In this document: positions 57,863 to 64,000 of the stretch, in pieces
How the letters are laid out: each line of letters opens with the position of its first letter
Numbering within the stretch: position 1 is the first letter of the stretch
Source of the DNA: Roseiarcus sp963751165
GTDB lineage: Bacteria; Pseudomonadota; Alphaproteobacteria; Rhizobiales; Beijerinckiaceae
NCBI GenBank assembly: GCA_963751165.1
Contig: CAVVTP010000009.1
Coordinates: 280,061 to 344,060, forward strand
Length of the DNA: 64,000 nt
Direction of reading: 5' to 3'
Translations under genes and position numbers: made by a program
Notes under the pieces: generated by a model
What the model was told of the DNA's origin: nothing
Database searches by the model: none
What the model saw: only the letters and a program-made list of their open reading frames with translations

Positions 57863-58054
57863 GTGTTGCGCGGACTGATTGCTCTGATCGTAATTGTCTA
57901 TCTTGTGGGAATCGGCGTCGTGCTGGCGCCGACCATCCAGGCGAACTGGAGCACCGCGACGGCGGCGGAGTTCACGAGCAGAATTGGTCAGGCCCTACCC
58001 TACGCGCTGGCTTGGCCGGCTTGGGTCTTCCGCGGCTTGGCAAATCGAGGCTGA
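57863..58054 (+). CDS. Small single-helix membrane protein
   Basis: A 63-residue protein, MLRGLIALIVIVYLVGIGVV then LAPTIQANWSTATAAEF and IGQALPYALAWPAWVFRGLA. One clear N-terminal membrane helix is followed by a polar loop and a hydrophobic C-terminal segment. The balanced composition and the LAPT...W pattern look like a genuine small inner-membrane protein. The start is GTG 57863. It faces away from the NDH-2 gene. The 316 bases between 57547 and 57862 hold nothing else recognisable. Confidence 0.6.
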   Translation: MLRGLIALIVIVYLVGIGVVLAPTIQANWSTATAAEFTSRIGQALPYALAWPAWVFRGLANRG

Positions 58055-58201
58055 GCGAAAATGTGCTTAGATCCCTCGTTATCGCCCAATCTCGCCCGAT
58101 TCACATGGTCCGCCGCAGGTCGATGTCGTATAATGGTGCTCGCGTCGCGATGACGCGCAACCCGGTGCGATTTTGAGCGGCGCGTTTTGCAGGAGGCGGC
58201 C

Positions 58202-58282
58202 ATGGCGTTGATCCCTGCCATTATTATAATCGGCGCGATTCTGGCTCTCGTCTACCATCTCGAGAGAACAAATCCGAGCTGA
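58202..58282 (+). CDS. 26-residue membrane peptide
   Basis: ATG GCG TTG ... TGA encodes MALIPAIIIIGAILALVYHL followed by ERTNPS. The peptide is almost one membrane helix with a charged C-terminal tail. AGGAGG at 58190-58195 lies six bases before the start, one of the best ribosome-binding sites in the window, which supports real translation. It follows the small membrane protein gene by about 150 bases. Confidence 0.6.
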   Translation: MALIPAIIIIGAILALVYHLERTNPS

Positions 58283-58659
58283 CCAGGCCTCGGTTCAGTT
58301 CCGGTTCGCGTCGAGCCCGCGGCGGGCTTTCGGGTTCCTGCCTGCGAACGGGTTCGACCTGAGAGTCGCCGAGCGGGTCGTTGTAACTCGACGGTCGCGA
58401 TCCTGGCGCTCTTGGGCGACGGGGGGCGGTTCATTGTTTCGCTCGGAGCGGACTTGCCGCAGTTCAGGAGAAGAGGGCCCAAAACCAACCGAAGTCGTTC
58501 TCTGCTTCAATAAAGCGCCCCATTGGCTTTCCGACCGTTAAGAGGCTGTTAAGCCGACTCGGCAAATGTTGCCCATCCGTTGGGTAATCATACTCTCGAT
58601 CGGACGCGCGTTGGCAGGAACGCCGCCTGCCGCTCTTGTGGACCTCGAAGGGCGCCATA
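58283..58659. other. Intergenic, no gene recognised
   Basis: About 375 bases before the DUF1134 gene. It should hold that gene's promoter; I see no gene, repeat or clear hairpin. Confidence 0.45.
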
Positions 58660-59232
58660 ATGACGGACATGACTCGCCGGAGACTTCTGGGCATGGCGGC
58701 GGTCGGCGCTTTAGGGTTGGCGGCGCCGCCGGCGCGCGCCGACGCTCCCGAATCGTTTGCCCCCGAGGAGATCGTCGACAACGGCAATCGCTTCTTCGGC
58801 AGCGTATCGCGCGGCCTTGCCGAGGTGGTGCAGGAGGCTGGCCGTCGCTGGGGCCTGCCGAACGCCTATATCCTCGGTCAGGAAGGCTCTGCGGCCTTCG
58901 TCGGCGGTCTGCGCTACGGCGAAGGCAAAATGTATACGAGGAACGCCGGAAATCAGCCGCTCTACTGGCAAGGCCCCTCCGTCGGCTTTGACGCCGGAGC
59001 GGACGGCGACCGAACAATGATGCTCGTCTACAACCTGCCGGCGACGGGGGCTATTTTCGATCGCTTCGGCGGCATCGACGGTTCGGCCTATTTCATTGGG
59101 GGCTTGGGCTTTACGGCGGTGGGCGCGAAGGGCGTCGTCGTCGTCCCCATCCGCACCGGTCTCGGCTGGCGGCTCGGCGTCAATCTCAACTATCTGAAGT
59201 TCACCCAGCAGGCGACCTGGAATCCCTTCTGA
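58660..59232 (+). CDS. Exported DUF1134-family protein
   Basis: A 190-residue protein of the DUF1134 group, common in alphaproteobacteria and of unknown biochemical role. MTDMTRRRLLGMAAVGALGL with APPARADA is a signal peptide with twin Arg, so Tat export is possible. The mature part shows APEEIVDNGNRFFGSVSRGL, AYILGQEGSAAFVGGLRYGE, GPSVGFDAGADGDRTMMLVY and GLGFTAVGAKGVVVVPIRTG, the Gly-rich pattern of the family, related to SYLF lipid-binding proteins. ATG 58660 is chosen because it starts the signal peptide. It ends about 300 bases before the convergent dehydrogenase. Confidence 0.88.
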   Translation: MTDMTRRRLLGMAAVGALGLAAPPARADAPESFAPEEIVDNGNRFFGSVSRGLAEVVQEAGRRWGLPNAYILGQEGSAAFVGGLRYGEGKMYTRNAGNQPLYWQGPSVGFDAGADGDRTMMLVYNLPATGAIFDRFGGIDGSAYFIGGLGFTAVGAKGVVVVPIRTGLGWRLGVNLNYLKFTQQATWNPF

Positions 59233-59269
59233 GGGCTGGGAAAACCTCGGATCGGCGGCGCATCGGGCG

Positions 59270-59460
59270 CGAGATATCCCTGCTTTCCGCGGAGCAGGGA
59301 ATTTGAATTCCCTGCTTCGCAAGAGATTTCCCTGTTCGGCTGAATAGGGAATTTTGCTGGACCCGCCCAGAATCATTGGGCTTTTCTGGACGGATTTTCC
59401 GAAAATCGGCCGAAAAGCGAGAAGTTCCCTGCATTTTTCCCTGCATGCAGGGAATTGGCC
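59270..59460. repeat. Intergenic repeat with CCCTG / CAGGGAA inverted blocks
   Basis: GCAGGGAATTTGAATTCCCTGC at 59295-59316 is an inverted repeat around GAATTC. Further blocks are TTTCCCTGTTCGG, ATAGGGAATTTTG, GTTCCCTGCATTTTTCCCTG and CATGCAGGGAATTGG. Together with 26915-27175 this is a shared intergenic repeat type. There is no gene between 59233 and 59534. Confidence 0.6.
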
Positions 59461-59534
59461 GGCGCGAAGCTATGGCCACCTCTCCGGGAAACCCGAACGG
59501 TTCCGGATCCGGAAAGATCAAAGGGTCAACCGCC

Positions 59535-60377
59535 TCATTCCTCGCGGGAGGCGAGCGCCTCGCTTGCCTCCCACAATCGTTTCGCGGCGGAGTCGTCCCG
59601 CGCCGCGCGCGAGGGCTCGGCGGCCTTCCGCTTCACGAAATAGGCGCCGGTCACATTGGGGACCTCCTGCGAAGAGGCAAGGCTGATGAGGGTGTCGGCG
59701 CCCTGTTCGGGCCTGATTGCAAAAATCCGGGCGAAGGGGATCAGCCGGCTTGTCCAGCCGCCTGACGCCTCGCCGAACCGGGTGGCGACGAAGCCTGGAT
59801 GGAAGCAATTGGCGGTGACGCCAGTCCCGGCGAGCCGGCGGGCGAGCTCGCGGGTGAACAGGATGTTGGCCAGCTTGGAGCGCCCGTAGGCCTGCCAGCC
59901 GTTGTAGCGCCGCGCGCCCTGCAGGTCGGAGAAATCGAGGCGCATGCCCTGATGCGCCGCCGACGAGGTTGAGACGACGCGGGCCGGGGCGGAGGCGACG
60001 AGGGTCTCTGAGAGAGCCTCGGTCAGCATGAAATAGGCCATGTGGTTGAGGGCGAAGGTCATCTCCAGCCCTTCCGCGGTCACGCGACGGTCGGCGAACA
60101 TCGCCCCGGCGTTGTTGATCAGCACGTCGACACGCGGCTCCTGTTGTGCGATCAGGCGCCCCGCGCGGCGCGCCTCCGCCATCAGCGAAAGGTCGGCGAG
60201 ATGCACACCGTGCCCGAGCCCGGGCGCCTGCCTCTCGAGCTTGATCAGCGTCGCCTCGGCCCGACGCTCGTCACGCGCCACGAAGACGATGCGCGCCCCC
60301 ATCTTCGCCAGGGCCAGGACTGCGACCTCGCCAATGCCTGACGTCGCGCCCGTCGCGATCACTGTCTTGCCTTGCAT
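59535..60377 (-). CDS. Short-chain dehydrogenase/reductase (retinol dehydrogenase-like)
   Basis: A 280-residue NAD(P)-dependent oxidoreductase. MQGKTVIATGATSGIGEVAV holds the TGxxxGIG nucleotide site, DVLINNAGAMFADRR the NNAG strand, RVVSTSSAAHQG the catalytic Ser, and YGRSKLANILFTRELARRLA the catalytic Tyr-x3-Lys. ARDERR after the second strand suggests NADP preference. The layout with HQGMRLDFSDLQGARRYNGW matches retinol dehydrogenase/WW-domain oxidoreductase-like SDRs, which have no single bacterial substrate. ATG 60377 opens the domain exactly. The C-terminal 40 residues are charged. The intergenic region upstream to 60675 holds nothing that I can support. Confidence 0.9.
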   Translation of the reverse strand: MQGKTVIATGATSGIGEVAVLALAKMGARIVFVARDERRAEATLIKLERQAPGLGHGVHLADLSLMAEARRAGRLIAQQEPRVDVLINNAGAMFADRRVTAEGLEMTFALNHMAYFMLTEALSETLVASAPARVVSTSSAAHQGMRLDFSDLQGARRYNGWQAYGRSKLANILFTRELARRLAGTGVTANCFHPGFVATRFGEASGGWTSRLIPFARIFAIRPEQGADTLISLASSQEVPNVTGAYFVKRKAAEPSRAARDDSAAKRLWEASEALASREE

Positions 60378-60675
60378 GTGACTCCCAGGACGCCCAGTTT
60401 CGATCGGCGTTCCGCTGCAACGGCGCAAACCCTCGCCGGACCGGGCGCCGCCGTCAATGGTCGAGATCGAGACCCGGCGGACAGGCTCCGCCGGTTGCGA
60501 GCGCAAGCGCAAGAGCGACCTGCTCGCGTCGTTCTCGCGCAGCCTCGATCATGGCGAGGGTGCCTGAACGCCGCGTCGCCGCCCATTTCCTCGACAAAAG
60601 GGTCGAGCTTTCGCCGGACAGCGAACCTCGCTATGGTCAAGTCCCCCATGCAGTCCTATCGGAGAAAGCAGAGTG

Positions 60676-61215
60676 ATGGCAAAGGACCAGCAAGGTTTGA
60701 CGCTCGCCGGCTCGCCTCGTTCCGCTGAAGCCTTCGATCGCGCCGTTGCTGACTATTTTGGATTGACTGGCGATCCGGTCGGTATTCTCAGGCAGGCACT
60801 GGAGAGCGACCCGGAATTTGCCCTGGGCGCCGTCGCGATCGCGGGTCTCTGCATGATCGGCGGTTTCCGCGGCGACCATCCGCAAGTGACGGCGGCGCTC
60901 GCGTCCGCCGAATTCGGCGATCCGCGGCGCGTCATCGCGCGAAAGGATGCATCTCGCCGCCGCCAAGGCTTGGTCCGAAGGCCGCTCGCCTGACGCCGCG
61001 CTCGCCTGGGAGGCCATTCTGGCCGATTGGCCGACCGACGCTCTCGCGCTCCGGTTCTGTCAGGACGCCTATCTGTTCCTCGGCCGATCGCTTTCGATCC
61101 GCGATTCGGTCGCGCGGGTTCTTCCTGCCTGGCACTCCGACAATCCGCTTTCGAGCTTTGTCTTAGGGGCCTACGCGTTCGGGCTCGAGGAGACCGGCGA
61201 ACTTGCGAATGTTCC
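60676..61215 (+). pseudogene. Truncated tetratricopeptide-repeat protein gene (TTC38-like), frameshifted
   Basis: The first frame gives MAKDQQGLTLAGSPRSAEAF and VAIAGLCMIGGFRGDHPQVT. After VIARK the match continues in the next frame as MHLAAAKAWSEGRSPDAALA, ILADWPTDALALRFCQDAYL and SVARVLPAWHSDNPLSSFVL up to FGLEETGEL. These are the opening helices of the bacterial TTC38-like family, whose members have about 450-470 residues. One base in the AAA run near 60951 explains the shift. After about 180 residues the match stops at 61215, and unrelated sequence, including a reversed PAS fragment, follows. So the 3' 60 percent of the gene is missing. Confidence 0.72.
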
Positions 61216-61234
61216 TTGCCGCGCCTGGTTGCGT

Positions 61235-61456
61235 TTACGTATTGCTATCCAAGAATGGCGTCAGATCGTCGGGATGGATTGCCCTCTGCCGCGCGTGATC
61301 GCGCGCCACGTCAGGTCCGGGACCCGTGAATTCGCACCAGTAACCGTTGACGAAATCGCTCCGACCATCGTCTTGCGTCGTCCAGACCAATGCGGGGAGC
61401 GCATTCACAATCCCGCCGAGGTCAACCTCCGTCGCCACGTTATGGTCGCTATCCAT
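61235..61456 (-). pseudogene. 5' fragment of a PAS-domain sensor gene
   Basis: The minus frame from ATG 61456 reads MDSDHNVATEVDLGGIVNAL then PALVWTTQDDGRSDFVNGYW, CEFTG and RAIHPDDLTPFLDSN before a stop. This is the first half of a PAS_3 domain as found in multi-PAS histidine kinases of Rhizobiales. Only about 73 residues remain; the rest of the sensor and the kinase are absent. The break lies about 20 bases from the break in the tetratricopeptide gene that faces it. Confidence 0.72.
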
Positions 61457-61965
61457 GTCACAATGCCTGTGCCGTCGAGCGGCCGCAAAGGATACCTTGA
61501 TGTTGAGGCATTGATATTAATGTTGATGCTTCGGCAAGAATTCTTCACAAACCAGCGCCCCGAAGCAATGCTCGACCGTCCGAAGCGTGCGATCGACGAG
61601 CCCTTGCCGACCCCACACGTCTGGCTAGCCTCCCTTGAATCGCGCCGTCTAATACCAAGGTCTAATACTTGGCGGCTCAAATTGCGGCAAAGCCTGAGAC
61701 TCAGCGACAGTGCTCGCCTTGATCTGATTCGATTGCGATGTCGGTAGCGAGCCGAACAGAGGACCACGAATGAGGAGTGGGATGAACGATCAGACACCAT
61801 CAAGGCCTGTCGCCGAAGTCGCGGCAAAGGCCTGAGCCAATGGATACGCGGGAATAGTTCACTCGCCGAGCGGTTTCCGTGTCAGGCAAACACAGCTCTG
61901 GCGGCAGCGCTGCCCCCGGCCGGCAGCGCCACCCGTCTCCTCAGATCCCAACCGAGGCGGCGATA
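61457..61965. other. Intergenic, no gene recognised
   Basis: About 510 bases. TTGATGTTGAGGCATTGATATTAATGTTGATG near 61500-61530 is a short A/T-rich repetitive patch. Open frames on both strands lack domains. Base composition is less GC-rich than in the core of the window. Confidence 0.4.
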
Positions 61966-63358
61966 TCAGAATTTGTAGCGCACACCAACGGTCGGGTTGA
62001 TGTTGGTCGTATTGATGTAGCCGTTGGCCAGACCGTCGTGCACGCCGCTGTACATCGCTCCGAGATAGGCGTCGAAGTGCACGTTGAAGCGGTAGTCGGC
62101 ATCGAAGGAGAAGGCTTGCAGGCTGCCGCTGCAAGCACTGTGCGCGGTTGTTGAGCATCCCACCTGAGTTCCGGTGCCGTAGGCGTCCTGGTGAACGCCG
62201 TAATAGGCCGCGGTCAGATCGAGGTGAGGAATGACGGTGTAGCGAACGCCGGTCCAGTAGACCTGCACAAGTTTCGAATTGGTGTAAGGCGTTGTTGTTG
62301 ACGACAGCGAGAACGTAACCGCCGATGTCGGTGAATCCGGCGTCCAACGGCGTCTTCGGATTGGCATATTGGATGTACTCGTATCCGGCGAAGAATTTAA
62401 GCGGATCCAGCTTGTACAGCGCCATGAGGGCATACGCCGTATTGTCCGAGACGGTCGCCGCCAGAGAATTCGACACGGAATCGCCCACCGGAAGCTTCGC
62501 GACTTGAGCCGCGGTCAGGGCGCTCGCCGTGATGGCGCTGTTGACCTTCGAATAGTAGGCATCGAGCGATGCGCCCGCGAAATTACCCCCGATATTCGCC
62601 TGGACCGCGGTGTTGGCCGATCCGCTCGAGCCATTGAACTTGTACAGAGCGCCGATGTGCACAAGATCGTTGAAGCCTAAAAGGTACTTCGCGGTCGAAT
62701 CGAGCCGGTTATTTTCGCTGCTGCCTCCGCCGGAATACGTGTTTGACGCGCCGAGCAGCCCGAACGCCGTAGCGTTGTAGTTGGGATCGTATTTGATGGT
62801 GCCTTCCGACAGGAGCGTTAACTGACGACCGAAGGTGAGGGCGCCGAACCGCGGCGACTTCAGCCCGACGAAGGCGGTCTGGAAAGCCTGGCCCGCTGAG
62901 CTGCCATCTACACCGACGCTCTGGGTTGTCAGTGATCGACCATTGTTCACCGTCAACGACTTCAGGGAATCAGCGATTTGGCCGGACTGCGGGGTTGAAG
63001 AAAGCTCTCCACCTGGAAGACGGCCGCCCATGCTCGTTCAGGGGCTCGGTGCCTTGCAGGCCGACTCGCGACTGTCCCATGTTGCTTGGCGTGATGCCGG
63101 TCACTGACTGGTAGCTGTTCTGCCGCACGATGTTTCCGCTGGCGGAGGGCCGATACGGGGTGAACGGCGGGCTGTGCGTATCGTATTGGAGCCCCAGGTC
63201 GACGACGCCATACAGCGTGATACCGTGCCAGGTCAGACTGTCATCGGTGGGGACGCCCGGCCCGGTCTTCTGCTGAGCGACTGCGGGGGCTGGTTAGCGC
63301 CAAGGGTACCGATCAGAATCGCGGCATACCATCCGAGTCCTGAATTGCTCGCACCCAT
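61966..63358 (-). pseudogene. Outer-membrane porin gene with several small indels
   Basis: A Gram-negative general porin, about 460 residues if repaired. ATG 63358 opens a signal peptide MGASNSGLGWYAAILIGTLG, then in another frame come TGPGVPTDDSLTWHGITLYG, VVDLGLQYDTHSPPFTPYRP and SNMGQSRVGLQGTEPLN. A third frame continues QSGQIADSLKSLTVNNGRSL and FGALTFGRQLTLLSEGTIKY to VLAVVNNNA, and a fourth gives TNSKLVQVYWTGVRYTVIPH to PTVGVRYKF, with the barrel's terminal Phe. At least four breaks are needed: the CCCCC run near 63303, CATGG near 63033, the TTTC/CCCC runs near 63005, and TTA near 62291. They could be sequencing errors in a poorly covered end or real decay. The barrel itself is otherwise well kept. 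Confidence 0.75.
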
Positions 63359-64000
63359 CGACGGGCGTTTGAACGGCAGAACGCCGCAAAGACATTCCCA
63401 GCAGAGACGCTCTACCGATGCAATTCGCTTGTCTCTGTGGCTTTTTTCGAACAGTCGTCTTAAACATGTAACGCATAGCTCCGTGATTTGTTATTCGCGC
63501 CTTCACACCGTTGCCAATATTAGGGACGCGCGGCTATGCGGTCAGTCGTTAGGCGGTCACAAATTGGTCGTTGCACATAAGACACCGCTCATCCGATCGA
63601 CCGCGGCTAGCGACTTACATAACGAAGCCACCCTTGTTTGAGCCGGGCTCGGTCGCCCGAATCGAGAGCGGCACACGCTCCTAGGGCTGGCTTTGCGACC
63701 ATGTATGTACAACAGTGCCGCACGAGTCGAAGTGTTCGCCGTGATCCGACGCTGCCCGCGCTTTACGGCGCAGCGAAAGGTGCCGTTTTTCCCGGAAATG
63801 AGCGAACCTCTGTCGCCAGCCGCCATGGCATAGCCCCAGTCTGATCGTAGGTTGGTGCGCCGGGCAAAGAGAGAGCTCACGCCGTAGAGTCGGTCGGCAC
63901 CGGCTCGATTCGTTCGTCCAGGAAACTGGCACACTGCCGCTTGCATCGAGCGGAGCCAATAGCACCGGAATTTGGAATTACTGAATGACCCCTAACGCAC
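63359..64000. other. Right-edge region, no gene recognised
   Basis: About 640 bases upstream of the porin to the window edge. It should contain the porin promoter. Minus-strand frames at 63557-63946 and 63681-63965 and a plus frame at 63638-63844 have no domain I can name; the region may hold the end of a mobile element beyond the edge, but no repeat end is visible. Confidence 0.35.

Noticed and set aside
63557..63965. Minus-strand frames near the right edge as genes
   Set aside because: No domain, no ribosome-binding site, and mutually overlapping frames of similar length.

Overview
The window is a high-GC chromosomal segment that reads as an alphaproteobacterium of the Rhizobiales (Hyphomicrobiales) type. 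The basis is overall composition, an unlinked carB followed by greA, the yicC-gmk pair, a DUF1134 protein, a PPK2 polyphosphate kinase and several small proteins of alphaproteobacterial type. No rRNA, tRNA or CRISPR array was seen. The genus cannot be fixed from this sequence alone.

Left part (1-18866): the N-terminal two thirds of an RND efflux permease runs off the left edge. A two-gene molybdenum hydroxylase follows, then an arylsulfatase facing the other way. The most unusual block is 8787-18866. An AraC regulator diverges from a seven-gene operon: aconitase-X small and large subunits, a glycyl radical enzyme (GRE), a BASS-type transporter, an outer-membrane beta-barrel-like protein, a divergent phosphofructokinase-fold protein and the GRE-activating radical SAM enzyme. 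I do not recognise this combination as a described pathway. It is the best candidate here for a new anaerobic catabolic system, and its substrate is unknown.

Middle part (19000-40200): remnants of a surface protein; a small HTH protein; a sugar-acid style set (beta-hydroxyacid dehydrogenase, enolase-superfamily dehydratase, zinc alcohol dehydrogenase) around an HD phosphohydrolase; a CobB sirtuin; an epoxide hydrolase; a four-gene envelope glycan-modification operon in which an SMR-type membrane protein sits where GtrA is usually found; a DUF1254 protein; an FMN hydroxyacid dehydrogenase; a complete sugar-type ABC importer; two tandem transglutaminase-like proteins; and PPK2.

Right part (40400-64000): a PagL-like protein, carB, greA, an exported protein, trmJ, a histidine-rich exported protein, yicC and gmk form the housekeeping core. 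They are followed by an MFS exporter, a complete IS1634-like element next to a decayed esterase, a second AraC regulator, an NDH-2 with an unusual N-terminal extension, small membrane proteins, a DUF1134 protein and a short-chain dehydrogenase. The end is a worn region: a tetratricopeptide-protein gene and a PAS-kinase gene truncated against each other, and a porin broken by several small indels.

A window-wide pattern matters for every reading. Six otherwise intact genes, including carB, carry a +1 frameshift, and in each one the reading frame is restored by reading GAGTTC (or GAACTC) as GAGTC (or GACTC). GANTC is the CcrM methylation site of alphaproteobacteria, so these look like systematic sequencing errors at methylated sites rather than mutations. 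A few further indels sit in homopolymers.
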